Assembly: GCF_020524005.1 (NCBI RefSeq)
Contig: NZ_JAIVKK010000001.1
Location: 868,001 to 932,000, forward strand
DNA: 64,000 nt
Source: Microbulbifer aggregans
Lineage (GTDB): Bacteria > Pseudomonadota > Gammaproteobacteria > Pseudomonadales > Cellvibrionaceae
Reading direction: 5' to 3'
Within the stretch, counting starts at the first letter, position 1, and the number at the start of each line of letters is the position of its first letter. The notes under the pieces were generated by a model. That model saw only the letters and a list, made by a program, of their open reading frames with translations. It had not been told where the DNA came from and ran no database searches. Below, piece by piece: positions 11,553 through 20,333 of the stretch. A program made the position numbers and the translations under genes.

Positions 11553-13412
11553 TTATACCATGTCTTCGTAGGGGTTTACGTTCGGCAATGTCACCTCGCC
11601 CCCCATTCCCGGCAAGGTCACACGCTCACTATCACAGGCGATGCCTGATTCATCAATAAGCCCCTCGCCAAAACGATAAATCGCCTTGAGATCGCCGCGA
11701 CTGGCACTCTCATCATACGCGGCAGCCTGTGCGGCAACCGCTTCGCTGCGCCTGCGGTAATCCGTCATCGCCTTGGCTCCGTGGCGCTTACTCAGCATAC
11801 GCTCTACCACATGAGGCGCCAAAACACTGGCCGTCGCATTATTGCCTCCAAAACCCTTCGAATTGAGGAAGGCTACATCCAACGACTCCGGCGCGCGCTC
11901 CACGTGCTGCATGGACAACATCAGGTTATCGTGGTGCACATCGTCAGCAATGCGATCAATCGTAGTAATCCCCGGCAGAACGCCATGGGAGAAAATACCC
12001 AGACTGGTAACAAGCTGGTCGCCACTCGCCGCCGCAACGGTATGCCCCAGATAAGCTTTAACCGCACACACGGGCCAGGCATCAATGCCGAACGCCGCTG
12101 CCAGCTGGTCAAAAATCGCAGATTCGGTCACCCGGTTTTGCGGAGTACTCGAACCATGTGCCTGCACAAAACTGCGGCGTCGCAGACTCTCATCACCGAG
12201 GATTGCGCGGACTTCCGCCATGGCGCGAGCCACCGTGAGATAATTACCCGGCCCTGGCGCGGAAATCGACTTTTTCGGACCATCCGCGTTGACGAATACA
12301 TTCGCCACCGCACCGTGTATCGGCGCCCCCAGCTCGAGAGCGAGTTCATCGTCCATAAGTACCGCCCACTGACTGCCCTCTCCCAGAGTGAAACCGCAGT
12401 TATCACCAAAAGGACGGCTGGCACGACGGAAATCAATATCGCCACCAAAAATTTTGCGCAGGCCTTCAGTGTTGGCCAAAGCGCCCATGGTGGTATAACC
12501 ATCCACTACTTCCGGCACCAGCGGCGCCTCCGCTGCGCCAACCACGGCAACGCGGGCGCGACCGCAGCGGATATCTTCCACCGCCGCGCGCAGATTGTAG
12601 AGGTAAGTTGCACAGGCACCGGCAACGGCTCCTGTCGTACCGACACTGCCGAGTACATACGCATTCACAAAATCCGCCGGCATACTGGTCAGCCCCAGCG
12701 CCAACTGCTTGGAGCTTACCCGACTACCGCGCAGCCGGGACTGCAGCAGACCACCATTACCATTGGGGTCAAGTTGGCTCATCGCTGAGCTCGCGTAGAC
12801 CGATATATTTTCCGGGCCCGCTCTCTCAACCACACGCTCCCAATCAATCCCCAGGGACTGCACTGCATCGGAGGCACCGAGAATCGCAAGCTGTAATCCG
12901 CGGGGGTGAAAGCGGGAGTTATACTGCTCACCCGGCTCAAAGCCTGTGGGTAGCTGTCCCGCCGAGGCGACGGGAATCTCGCGGTGACTATCCAGCATCA
13001 CCGAAAGTGACGCACACCTTACCCGCACCTTTCCACCATCGAGAGGCTCAACTTCCCACCCTTCAGGCAACGGTGATGGCAGCTGCCGCACCGACATCTC
13101 GAAAGTGAAGCCGCTGTCACTGCTCAACTGCGCAGACTGGTGAAAATGGCAGTTTCGATAATCGTAAAAGCGCGTTTCAAGCTCACGCACCAGGGTGCCA
13201 TCGAGCACCTGCCGCTCGAGCGCCGCATCCAGTGGGCCGGATGCCGCCGCGCCTGTGCGCAAGCCCATCAGCGCCGCAAGGTCAGACAGGGTATCGTTGC
13301 GCTCCGTCTGACTAAGATTATCCAGAATCAAGCGCTTATAACCGCGATGAAATGAACTGCGACCGGCGGGGTTAAACCCCCCAAAAGCGGTAATAACGGG
13401 TAGGCGCTGCAT
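11553..13412 (-). CDS. fabY: Beta-ketoacyl-ACP synthase, FabY type
   Basis: A 619-residue condensing enzyme, much longer than FabB or FabF (about 410). The thiolase-fold active site is Cys267 (AGACATYLYNL), His419 (QAHGSSTPQ), Lys452 and His457 (VKAYLGHTVAAASGDQ), the Cys-His-His pattern of elongating ketosynthases. The extended N-terminal region (about 150 residues, starting MQRLPVITAFGGFNPAGRSSF) is what I remember of Pseudomonas aeruginosa FabY (PA5174). That enzyme starts fatty-acid synthesis by condensing acetyl-CoA with malonyl-ACP, in place of FabH. ATG start with GGAG upstream. It is monocistronic and diverges from the regulator gene at 13597. It could instead be another FabB/F-like synthase of unknown role. 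Confidence 0.78.
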   Translation of the reverse strand: MQRLPVITAFGGFNPAGRSSFHRGYKRLILDNLSQTERNDTLSDLAALMGLRTGAAASGPLDAALERQVLDGTLVRELETRFYDYRNCHFHQSAQLSSDSGFTFEMSVRQLPSPLPEGWEVEPLDGGKVRVRCASLSVMLDSHREIPVASAGQLPTGFEPGEQYNSRFHPRGLQLAILGASDAVQSLGIDWERVVERAGPENISVYASSAMSQLDPNGNGGLLQSRLRGSRVSSKQLALGLTSMPADFVNAYVLGSVGTTGAVAGACATYLYNLRAAVEDIRCGRARVAVVGAAEAPLVPEVVDGYTTMGALANTEGLRKIFGGDIDFRRASRPFGDNCGFTLGEGSQWAVLMDDELALELGAPIHGAVANVFVNADGPKKSISAPGPGNYLTVARAMAEVRAILGDESLRRRSFVQAHGSSTPQNRVTESAIFDQLAAAFGIDAWPVCAVKAYLGHTVAAASGDQLVTSLGIFSHGVLPGITTIDRIADDVHHDNLMLSMQHVERAPESLDVAFLNSKGFGGNNATASVLAPHVVERMLSKRHGAKAMTDYRRRSEAVAAQAAAYDESASRGDLKAIYRFGEGLIDESGIACDSERVTLPGMGGEVTLPNVNPYEDMV

Positions 13413-13596
13413 CCTGATCTCCAGCCTGTGTTTAAGTATGAATCCGATAGAGAGTCAGTTTAGGGGCTGGCGATTCGGCCTCGTTATGGGCATACTGGCC
13501 AGCAATTTTGAGCTTCTGGCCATTATGCGCCCGATACCCCGCAGAGCGTGATCAACATCATGCTCCCAGCGGCCAATCCGGCAGCGAGAGTTACCC

Positions 13597-14583
13597 ATGC
13601 CCACCATTACATTCATGCTGGTCGACCAAATGCTTTCCACGGGCACCATTCTGCCCCTGGAAATGCTCCGCGGCGCCGAAAGCCGCGCGCGCGCAAGCGG
13701 CGAGCGCACCCCATTGAAACTTGTAACTGCCAGCATTGACGGCGCACCGGTCAAGTCACGATCCGGCTTCCAACTGATGCCGGATGTGGCGCTTGCCGAC
13801 GCGCCCGACAGCGACATCATTTACCTGCCGGCCCTGTGGCGAAATCCTCGCCCGGCCCTGCGACGCAGCGCCCAGCTACTGGAGTGGCTGAGAAATCAAG
13901 CCGAGCTGGGGGCCGCCATTTCGGCGGTGGGTACCGGCGTCTGTTTTCTGGCCGAAGCCGGATTGCTGGATGGCAAACCCGCCACCACACACTGGCATTA
14001 CTTTGACCAGTTTGCGGCCGACTACCCCCAGGTAAAACTCAAGCGCCAGTACTTTATTACCCAGGCGGATAAACTGTTCTGTGCCGCCAGCGTAAATGCC
14101 CTGGCTGACGTGACGGTTCACCTGATCCGCCAACTGTACGGACCGGCCGTCGCCAGTCACGTCGAGCGCAACTTTTCCCACGAAATTCGTCGTCCATTCG
14201 AGGAAATTGCCTATTCCGAAGGCGCCGTTCACCTCCACCCGGACGAAGATATCGTTCAGGCTCAAACCTGGCTGAAACAACACTGCAGCGAAGATGTAAA
14301 ACTCAGCGAGGTGGCCCAGTATTTCGACATGAGCGTTCGCTCGTTTAATCGCCGGTTCAAAATGGCGACAGGACAAACACCACTGCAATACCTGCAGAAT
14401 GTGCGTGTCGATATGGCCAGGGAGTTGCTGCAGTCCAGCAACCTTTCAGTAAATGAAATAGCGGAAAAAGTGGGCTACCAGGACATGGGCCACTTCACGG
14501 CCCTGTTCAAAAAATTCCTTGCGACAACGCCGAGCGAATACCGCACCACGGTCAGGGCAAAATTGTTTCGGGTGAATACGTAA
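13597..14583 (+). CDS. GlxA-family AraC-type transcriptional regulator with DJ-1/PfpI domain
   Basis: A 328-residue regulator. The N-terminal DJ-1/PfpI-like (type 1 glutamine amidotransferase-like) domain covers about residues 1-190, starting MPTITFMLVDQMLSTGTILPLEML. Two AraC helix-turn-helix motifs lie at about 220-320 (VKLSEVAQYFDMSVRSFNRRFKMATGQTPLQYLQNVRV, then LSVNEIAEKVGYQDMGHFTALFKKF). The amidotransferase nucleophile region reads GTGVCFLAEAG, as in GlxA-like regulators that use the domain for sensing. ATG start with GAGAG upstream. It diverges from fabY, so control of fabY or of itself is possible. The ligand is unknown. Confidence 0.85.
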   Translation: MPTITFMLVDQMLSTGTILPLEMLRGAESRARASGERTPLKLVTASIDGAPVKSRSGFQLMPDVALADAPDSDIIYLPALWRNPRPALRRSAQLLEWLRNQAELGAAISAVGTGVCFLAEAGLLDGKPATTHWHYFDQFAADYPQVKLKRQYFITQADKLFCAASVNALADVTVHLIRQLYGPAVASHVERNFSHEIRRPFEEIAYSEGAVHLHPDEDIVQAQTWLKQHCSEDVKLSEVAQYFDMSVRSFNRRFKMATGQTPLQYLQNVRVDMARELLQSSNLSVNEIAEKVGYQDMGHFTALFKKFLATTPSEYRTTVRAKLFRVNT

Positions 14584-14593
14584 AGTTCGCAAG

Positions 14594-15274
14594 TTACGGC
14601 TTGCGCAGAAAAATCACGTCGGGCGCCACAAACTCCACCTCGGCACCCAGGGCATCAGCCAACCAATGGAACGTCGGCTCGCTGAAAAAGATGATGTGGG
14701 TTGGATCGCGGATATAGTGCCAATTAGCGAAACGTTCGTGGGAAATCACCATCTTGGTCATTAACGCGAGCAATCCACCCGGTTTAATCAGACTCCAGAG
14801 TCGCTCCAATTCCACCCACGGCTGGCTGAGATGCTCGACCACTTCCGTACTGACTACAAAGTCATACTGGCGCTCCAGCACATTGTGATCGTTGAAGTAA
14901 AAATGATCATATATGGAGACGCTATGACCAGCATCAGAAAGCATTTGTGCCAGTAGTGGAGCCGGGCCGCACCCGAAGTCCAATCCTACCGAACGCGGAG
15001 GTAGTGCACCTAATAGCGGCGCGGCGCATCGATTCAAAAACTGGCGATACCCAGCATCTGATTCACTGTTTTCGTGCAGGTCGTAATAGGATTTTTCTTC
15101 GTCTGCAGAAAGCCAGAAATGCGAAGGCACAAAAACCAGTGCGCAATTTGCGCACTGGTTGTAGCTTCGGAACTTGTCCTGATGATAGGGCTGCGCCACA
15201 CCGTGGCACAGCGGACAACTTAAATTATCAGGCTGCCCTTTCACTCTCGGAGCCCTGCAATTCAGATTGAGCAC
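14594..15274 (-). CDS. Class I SAM-dependent methyltransferase with N-terminal zinc ribbon
   Basis: A 226-residue protein. The N-terminal treble-clef or zinc-ribbon signature has Cys20-X2-Cys23 and Cys41-X2-Cys44. A Rossmann methyltransferase domain follows, with motif I LDFGCGPAPLLAQML near residues 97-112 and the post-I region DFVVSTEVVEHLSQP. The domain layout resembles methyltransferases of family Methyltransf_23. The substrate is unknown. The start is GTG and overlaps the end of the upstream ibpA gene by 47 bases; a later GTG at 15244 would cut the overlap to 17. The overlap suggests translational coupling with the small heat-shock gene. Confidence 0.85.
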   Translation of the reverse strand: MLNLNCRAPRVKGQPDNLSCPLCHGVAQPYHQDKFRSYNQCANCALVFVPSHFWLSADEEKSYYDLHENSESDAGYRQFLNRCAAPLLGALPPRSVGLDFGCGPAPLLAQMLSDAGHSVSIYDHFYFNDHNVLERQYDFVVSTEVVEHLSQPWVELERLWSLIKPGGLLALMTKMVISHERFANWHYIRDPTHIIFFSEPTFHWLADALGAEVEFVAPDVIFLRKP

Positions 15275-15728
15275 TATTGCCTTTTTCTGCGTGCAGCAGC
15301 TTGCCGTTTGAAATCTCGATTTTACGCGGCTTCATTGCTTCCGGGATTTCCCGCACCAGGTCTATATGGAGCAACCCATTAACCAGTTGCGCGTCCGTTA
15401 CTCGCACATGATCCGCGAGTTGGAAACGACGTTCGAAATTTCGAGCGGCAATACCCCGGTGTAAAAAATTACGGCTGGACTCATTGTTTCCCGGCTTTTG
15501 CCCGCTGACGGTCAGGCGATTTTGTTCGAGCTGGATATCCAGCTCAGCCTCATCAAACCCGGCCACGGCCATAGAAATTCTGTACGCATCCTCACCCGTC
15601 AACTCAATATTGTAAGGGGGGTATGCCGGCTGATTTTGTTCAGTACTGGCCATAGAGTCCAGCAGATTCGCAAGGCGATCATAGCCGATCGCGGAACGGT
15701 AAAGGGGGGAAAGGTCTAAACTACGCAT
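15228..15728 (-). CDS. ibpA: Small heat-shock protein, IbpA/Hsp20 family
   Basis: A 166-residue ATP-independent holdase that binds aggregating proteins. The N-terminus MRSLDLSPLYRSAIGYDRL is nearly that of E. coli IbpA. The alpha-crystallin domain covers about 40-135, with NIELTGEDAYRISMAVAGF and GIAARNFERRFQLADHVRV. The C-terminal tail is longer than usual (about 25 extra residues, Ser/Glu-rich). I chose the second ATG at 15728 over 15734 because GAGG is eight bases before it and only two before the other. The leader carries a ROSE-like thermometer and a possible sigma32 promoter. It overlaps the methyltransferase gene downstream. Confidence 0.93.
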   Translation of the reverse strand: MRSLDLSPLYRSAIGYDRLANLLDSMASTEQNQPAYPPYNIELTGEDAYRISMAVAGFDEAELDIQLEQNRLTVSGQKPGNNESSRNFLHRGIAARNFERRFQLADHVRVTDAQLVNGLLHIDLVREIPEAMKPRKIEISNGKLLHAEKGNSAQSELQGSESERAA

Positions 15729-15734
15729 AATCAT

Positions 15735-15778
15735 ATCCTCAATTCAGAGCAATATTCCAAGCCCGTCAATGACCGGGC
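15735..15778 (-). promoter_or_regulatory. ROSE-like RNA thermometer in the ibpA leader
   Basis: On the minus strand AUUGCUC (15753-15747) can pair with the ribosome-binding site GAGGAU (15740-15735) across a 6-base loop, with the G of UUGCU bulged. This is the hallmark U(U/C)GCU-AGGA pairing of ROSE elements. A second hairpin GCCCG/CGGGC with an 8-base loop lies just 5' (15778-15761). Heating would melt the helix and free translation. Confidence 0.6.
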
Positions 15779-15862
15779 GGTTGATACCCCGGAACAAAAG
15801 CTTTCAGCCCGGGGGAGTTTGGAAGAGCAGCTCTATCGAGCCTGCCCCTCACATGAATAGAG

Positions 15863-15888
15863 ATATGGGCCAACTTAGAGGTTTCAAC
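15863..15888 (-). promoter_or_regulatory. Possible sigma32 promoter of ibpA
   Basis: Minus strand: GTTGAAA (15888-15882) and GCCCATAT (15870-15863) with an 11-base spacer resemble sigma32 boxes CTTGAAA and CCCCATnT, each with one mismatch. The spacer is slightly short. It would give a leader of about 125 bases containing the thermometer. Confidence 0.4.
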
Positions 15889-15997
15889 CCCAAAAATTTT
15901 TTCGCGTTTCAAGTGTCGGGCCTGAGCAGCGCTTCAAGTACCATATAGGGCAAACTCCAACGCCTTCCTCACCCCACCAAATAAACTGGAATTTCCA

Positions 15998-16564
15998 ATG
16001 ACGGAAAACGGGACTAACGCCACACCCAGGCTGTTTATCGGCGTAGACCCCGATGCTGCCACGCAGCGATTCCTGGACGCTACGGCGACAGAGTGCCGCC
16101 ACCAGGCATTACCCCGGGATACACGCTGGATCAGCCACAGTAATCGTCACCTTACCCTGGCGTTTCTCGGCGAAACTCCCGCCGACCGGATAGAGCGCAT
16201 TGAAACACGCCTGCTCGAGATCTCCCTGAAAACCCGGGAAATCTGGGCCCAGGCCGTCAGCACACACCCCTTCCCGAAAACCCGGTCCAAGCTGCTGGCA
16301 ACCGAGCTTCTGCCCTCACCGGAACTGGATCAACTGCATCAGAGATGCCGGCAACTTATGATTGATATCGGCATCCGACCCGAAAGCACTCGCTACAGAC
16401 CGCACTTCACCCTGGCCAGGTCGCGCCAGGGCTTTGCCAGGGTCCCACCTCTCCCCACACACAACCTTTGCCTACTGAACAACCTGACCCTGTATCACAG
16501 CCTGCTGGCGCCCGGTGGAAGCCAGTACTCTCAACTGGCCAGATTCCCATTCAGCAGTAGTTGA
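15998..16564 (+). CDS. thpR: RNA 2',3'-cyclic phosphodiesterase (2'-5' RNA ligase family)
   Basis: A 188-residue member of the 2H phosphoesterase family. Two catalytic His-X-Thr motifs are visible: HLTLAFLGE (His51, Thr53) and RPHFTLARS (near 132-140). The family opens 2',3'-cyclic phosphates on RNA ends and joins tRNA halves by a 2'-5' bond in vitro; its physiological role is unclear. Length is normal. ATG start with GGAA upstream. It is convergent with the next gene, and a shared bidirectional terminator follows at 16566-16598. Confidence 0.9.
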   Translation: MTENGTNATPRLFIGVDPDAATQRFLDATATECRHQALPRDTRWISHSNRHLTLAFLGETPADRIERIETRLLEISLKTREIWAQAVSTHPFPKTRSKLLATELLPSPELDQLHQRCRQLMIDIGIRPESTRYRPHFTLARSRQGFARVPPLPTHNLCLLNNLTLYHSLLAPGGSQYSQLARFPFSSS

Positions 16565-16565
16565 A

Positions 16566-16598
16566 ACAAAAAAAGCCCGCAGCAGCGGGCTTTTTTTA
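16566..16598. terminator. Bidirectional terminator between thpR and the 16626-17645 gene
   Basis: Stem GCCCGC/GCGGGC (16575-16580, 16585-16590) with an AGCA loop is flanked by A7 and T7, so it serves both convergent genes. Confidence 0.9.
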
Positions 16599-16625
16599 TC
16601 GGTTCAAGCAGCTCTAACGAGACAC

Positions 16626-17645
16626 TTAATCCAGGCGAGAGAGTACATACTCCGGATACATCACCAAACGTGGACGGGACAGGCGTCGAGCATCGAGCAC
16701 AAACACATAGCGGACGCCGTTATCATCCGAGGGAATTGTACGGCGGAATTTCCAGCTATTGATTTTGTACGTCTGGCGACCAGCCTCCACCGGCGCTAGC
16801 AGGCGGTACTGATTGTGCCCCAGGAATTCAAATTCCAAAGACTCACCATTTGACATCCGAAGTGACAGGTTGCGGAACGTCTGCTTTCCTTTTTCGCCCT
16901 GTTCGGTATCCGCGAGCAATTGCTCCAACCGCGCCTGCTCACCCTGGACGTACTCCAACAGGTCCGCATCGATCTCGCGCTCTTCTTGTGCATCGGGCGC
17001 TTTGGCGGGCTCTGCTGGCACCGGCGCCAGAGAGGCTACCGTAGGCGCCGGAATTTCCGGCTCACTCATCACCGGCTTCGCAGCAGGCTTCAACTGAGCC
17101 TTGGCCACCGCCGCTTTCCGCTGCTCCTCGGCCTGCACCAACATGGACTTCACCATGCCATCCACGCGCGCTGTCTGAGAGGACTGGCGCGCTTTCGCAT
17201 CCGCGACGGCTGCCTGGGACTTATTAAGGCGAGCCTGCAATTCTTCATAGTTGGTCTGAATAAATTCAACCCGCCGACTGCGGCTATCTACGCCACGCTC
17301 CGCCATGGAGAACGCATGCTTGGCCTTGTGCAAGGCACGCTCAGAATCCGCACCGGGAGACGCCTGATGCTCGCGCTCAGCCGCTTTCAGCTCGCGCAGA
17401 CTCTCTTGATAGTTTTTGCGCGCGTCCGCCAGGGATTTTTCAGCCCGCTCAAGCTTATAGTCATACCCCAGTATCTCGTTTTCGACCTCCTCCAGCTCCA
17501 CCTGCCGGTTTTCCAGAGTCTGCTCAATTCGGGCAAGCTTGTTCTGCTCCACCGTCAGCGACGAGGCCGACTGCGCAACAGCACCTACACTCACTACCCC
17601 CAACAAGCCCGCAAATAGCAGCGAGCAACCACGGTTTACCGCCAT
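16626..17645 (-). CDS. Periplasmic coiled-coil protein of unknown function
   Basis: I do not recognise this 339-residue protein. A signal peptide is clear (MAVNRGCSLLFAGLLGVVSV, cleavage likely after AVAQ). Residues about 30-180 are a long charged coiled coil rich in Glu, Arg, Gln and Ala. A Pro/Ala-rich linker (about 190-225) follows, then a compact beta-rich C-terminal domain of about 100 residues (FRNLSLRMSNGESLEFEFLGHNQYRLLAPVEAG, ending PRLVMYPEYVLSRLD). The layout resembles envelope proteins that scaffold at the cell wall. I chose the ATG at 17645 over a TTG two codons earlier. It stands alone, convergent with thpR. Confidence 0.75.
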   Translation of the reverse strand: MAVNRGCSLLFAGLLGVVSVGAVAQSASSLTVEQNKLARIEQTLENRQVELEEVENEILGYDYKLERAEKSLADARKNYQESLRELKAAEREHQASPGADSERALHKAKHAFSMAERGVDSRSRRVEFIQTNYEELQARLNKSQAAVADAKARQSSQTARVDGMVKSMLVQAEEQRKAAVAKAQLKPAAKPVMSEPEIPAPTVASLAPVPAEPAKAPDAQEEREIDADLLEYVQGEQARLEQLLADTEQGEKGKQTFRNLSLRMSNGESLEFEFLGHNQYRLLAPVEAGRQTYKINSWKFRRTIPSDDNGVRYVFVLDARRLSRPRLVMYPEYVLSRLD

Positions 17646-18134
17646 AGCCAAAAGTCCGTTAATTGATTTTTTACTTCAAGATCTGAGGATGTCACACGCC
17701 TGAATCACACCAGCCTGCAATACTGGCCCGGCGTATATCCGCACAATGTACCTCAGACACCCATACGCAGCAATGACCATGCCAAGCAGATCAGGACACA
17801 ATTGGTGACCGGAGCACCTTTTTTGTCCTGAATGCCACTGAGGTTTAGTACCCCTGGAGCAATAGCATATTTTTGTGACATTTAATCGCACGGGGTGCTT
17901 GATTTTTTTTGTAGGAATCGCATTATGGGTTACAGGGAGATATTTCGAACCTCGTTGGAATTCCAGACCAGGCGCAAAACACCCAAAGCTGAGATCGGAT
18001 CAGCACTTCAAATCTGCGACCTCTGGCAACCTGATTCCCAACGAAGCGAAACTCCCTAAGGGCGCCCTACCTTTTACCTAGCAAACCGCACTTTGCGGCC
18101 TGCATGGACTCTTTATAACCGGAGGTATGTGCCC
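17646..18134. other. Divergent intergenic region before the HPF/RaiA-family gene
   Basis: 489 bases without a convincing gene. TTGATT (17899-17904), a 16-base spacer and CATTAT (17921-17926) are a weak plus-strand promoter candidate, which would leave a leader of about 200 bases. Short open frames here lack ribosome-binding sites and recognisable products. Confidence 0.45.
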
Positions 18135-18506
18135 ATGAAATCTGCGCCTTACGATAACATTGTGTTCCGCGACTTAGACAAATCTGCCGCCCTGGCAGAC
18201 ACCGTGTCCAGAAAGCTACACAAGTTGGAACGTTATTGTGGCGATATCATACGAAGCCGTGTGGTTCTAGAAGCCCCCCACAATCACAAGCACAAAGGCA
18301 AACAGTACCGCGCCTCTGTTGAGCTTGCCCTGAGCGGCAACCCGGTCACCATTACCAATGAAAGCGACTCCATTCATCGTGCAGTAAACGCTGCGTTCAG
18401 TTCTGCCGAGCGCTGCCTGAAGGAGCGTGGAGACAAACGTAAAAGCAGACGTACCCAGCTACCTGAAATGGACGAAGTCGCCGAAGAGGTGGAGATTGAG
18501 GAGTAG
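18135..18506 (+). CDS. HPF/RaiA-family ribosome-associated protein
   Basis: A 123-residue protein of the sigma54-modulation/S30EA family, whose members bind the 30S subunit in stationary phase and inactivate or dimerise ribosomes. The region NIVFRDLDKSAALADTVSRKLHKLERY, then IIRSRVVLEAPHNHKHKGKQYRASVELAL and DSIHRAVNAAFSSAERCLKERG, follows the beta-alpha-beta3-alpha fold. It belongs to the divergent His/Lys-rich subfamily rather than classical HPF. A Lys/Arg stretch and an acidic tail (MDEVAEEVEIEE) end it. The ATG at 18135 has GGAGG nine bases upstream; the frame is open upstream only to a TTG. Two hairpins follow. Confidence 0.85.
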   Translation: MKSAPYDNIVFRDLDKSAALADTVSRKLHKLERYCGDIIRSRVVLEAPHNHKHKGKQYRASVELALSGNPVTITNESDSIHRAVNAAFSSAERCLKERGDKRKSRRTQLPEMDEVAEEVEIEE

Positions 18507-18546
18507 CTCGGCACATTCCGACCAAAAACCAACCCGTAACTGATAT

Positions 18547-18574
18547 CCGTACCGCCCGATGACGGGCGGTACGG
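18547..18574. repeat. Perfect 12-bp inverted repeat after the HPF/RaiA-family gene
   Basis: Arms 18547-18558 and 18563-18574 (CCGTACCGCCCG and its complement) flank an ATGA loop. It precedes the true terminator and may stabilise the transcript end. Confidence 0.6.
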
Positions 18575-18578
18575 AACC

Positions 18579-18616
18579 AAAAAGGCGACTCACTATCAGC
18601 GAGTCGCCTTTTTTAT
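18579..18616. terminator. Bidirectional terminator between the HPF/RaiA-family gene and gor
   Basis: An 11-bp stem AAAGGCGACTC/GAGTCGCCTTT (18581-18591, 18601-18611) has a 9-base loop, with a T-run on the plus side and an A-run before it. It suits the convergent pair. Confidence 0.85.
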
Positions 18617-18692
18617 TGCAGGGCTTTGCTGCTTCCTGCACTGGTTCAAAATTTAACCCGCGGATACAGGTTCCGCTGTCTCCGTCACACTC

Positions 18693-20054
18693 CTACGTCG
18701 AAACCGGCGTACGCATGGTCACAAATTCTTCGGCCGCTGTAGGGTGAATACCTATGGTCTGATCAAACACGCTTTTGGTAGCGCCAGCCTTCATGGCCAC
18801 AGCGATGCCCTGAATAATTTCGCCCGCATCGGCCCCGACCATATGCACCCCGACTACCTTATCCGTCGACTTGTCAACGACCAGCTTCATCAGGGTGCGC
18901 TCATCCCTGCCACTCACGGTATGCCGCATGGCCCGGAAATCAGACTTGTACACCTCCACACTGATACCCGCCTGCCGAGCCTCTTCCTCGGTCAGGCCGA
19001 CCGTACCGATATTCGGCTGACAGAACACCGCCGTGGGAATGTTGTTGTAGTCGATCTCCGCGGTCTTGCCGGTCTTCCAGTGTTTCACCAGTGCCATCGC
19101 CTCTGCGAGCGCCACCGGGGTCAACTCTGGCCCACCGGTAACATCGCCCAGGGCATAAATTGAGGTAACGCTACTGCGGAAATTGTCGTCAACGCCGATA
19201 GTGCCATCCTTGTGCAGAACAACGCCAAGCTTCTCCAATCCCAATCCCCTGGTATTCGGCTTGCGCCCGGTGGCGAACAGCACTGCATCGACCACCAATG
19301 TATCGCCGCTGTCATCGCGAACCAGAAGGCTGCCATCAGCCTGCTTGTCGATGGCTGTTACGTTGTGATTGAACCGCAACTGAACCCGTTTCTTCGTCAT
19401 TTCATCGCGGGTAAAGGTCCTTACATCCTTATCAAAACCGCGCAGGAACAGGTCGCGCCGATAGGACAAATAGGTCTCCGCACCGAGGCCGGCGAAAATG
19501 CCCGCGAATTCCACGGCAATATAGCCACCGCCCACTACAAGAATCCGCTGCGGGAACGCCTCCAGCGAGAAAACTTCATTGGAGGTAATGGCCAACTCGC
19601 TGCCAGGAAATTCGGGCACGACGGGCCATCCACCGGTCGCCACCAGAATTCGCTCTGCAGTGTAGATATCCTCGCCAACACGAACCTCATGACGACCGGC
19701 CAGAATCGCACGGCCATTAATCACCGTCACACCGCTATTACCCAGCAGGTTGCGGTAAATACCATTGAGACGGGCGACCTCTTTCGCTGTGTTATCTCGG
19801 AGTATTGCCCAGTCAAAGCTCGCCGCCTTCCCGGCATCCCAGCCATAGGCACCAGCGTCTTCAAATGACTCGCTGTAGCCACTCCCATACACAAACAGCT
19901 TTTTCGGAACGCAACCGACATTTACGCATGTACCTCCCATGTAGCGGTCTTCCGCCACAGCCACCCGCATGCCGTTTGCCGCTGCCATTCTGGAAGCGCG
20001 CACGCCGCCGGAGCCCGCTCCGATGACAAACAGGTCAAAATCGTACTCAGACAA
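18693..20054 (-). CDS. gor: Glutathione-disulfide reductase
   Basis: A 453-residue FAD flavoenzyme that reduces oxidised glutathione with NADPH in the cytosol. The FAD-binding [11 protein letters not shown] lies near residue 12, the redox disulfide is Cys43-Cys48 in [13 protein letters not shown], the NADPH-binding [11 protein letters not shown] is near 175, and the C-terminal His-Glu pair is in [14 protein letters not shown]. The start is TTG with AGGAG seven bases upstream; no ATG fits. Among its relatives, the lack of a mercury-binding or lipoyl-specific feature favours glutathione reductase. It is monocistronic and convergent with the HPF/RaiA-family gene. Confidence 0.93.
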   Translation of the reverse strand: MSEYDFDLFVIGAGSGGVRASRMAAANGMRVAVAEDRYMGGTCVNVGCVPKKLFVYGSGYSESFEDAGAYGWDAGKAASFDWAILRDNTAKEVARLNGIYRNLLGNSGVTVINGRAILAGRHEVRVGEDIYTAERILVATGGWPVVPEFPGSELAITSNEVFSLEAFPQRILVVGGGYIAVEFAGIFAGLGAETYLSYRRDLFLRGFDKDVRTFTRDEMTKKRVQLRFNHNVTAIDKQADGSLLVRDDSGDTLVVDAVLFATGRKPNTRGLGLEKLGVVLHKDGTIGVDDNFRSSVTSIYALGDVTGGPELTPVALAEAMALVKHWKTGKTAEIDYNNIPTAVFCQPNIGTVGLTEEEARQAGISVEVYKSDFRAMRHTVSGRDERTLMKLVVDKSTDKVVGVHMVGADAGEIIQGIAVAMKAGATKSVFDQTIGIHPTAAEEFVTMRTPVST

Positions 20055-20244
20055 AATACTCTCCTAATATCTGAAGTTAGTCTCAGCTCAAGCCAACCAA
20101 CGGGCAAAGCCCAACCGGCTATCTTCTCAGGCCGCGCTCATGTGGCGACACAAGTTGCCCATCATTTCCACCGAAGTAAACCGGAAATAAGTGTGCATTA
20201 GCTCAGTAATTGGCACTTAAGTGACAATCGCCCCCTAAAAGCGA

Positions 20245-20273
20245 TTGACAATAGAATTCTGTTTCGTTATTCA
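20245..20273 (+). promoter_or_regulatory. Sigma70 promoter of the 20334 gene
   Basis: TTGACA (20245-20250), a 17-base spacer and TATTCA (20268-20273). Transcription would start near 20280, about 55 bases before the ATG. Confidence 0.65.
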
Positions 20274-20289
20274 TGTGATGCTTATCACA
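20274..20289. promoter_or_regulatory. CRP/Vfr-type operator
   Basis: TGTGA-N6-TCACA at 20274-20289 matches both CRP half-sites exactly. It abuts the -10 box and covers the predicted start site, a position that usually represses. Confidence 0.55.
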
Positions 20290-20333
20290 AATAAAAGCCT
20301 GATAGAGAAAAAAACAACAGCAGGGCACTGAAA

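Noticed and set aside
17875..18081. A 68-codon frame before the HPF/RaiA-family gene with a hydrophobic start
   Set aside because: No ribosome-binding site, no known family, and the hydrophobic part ends after about 15 residues; more likely leader RNA.
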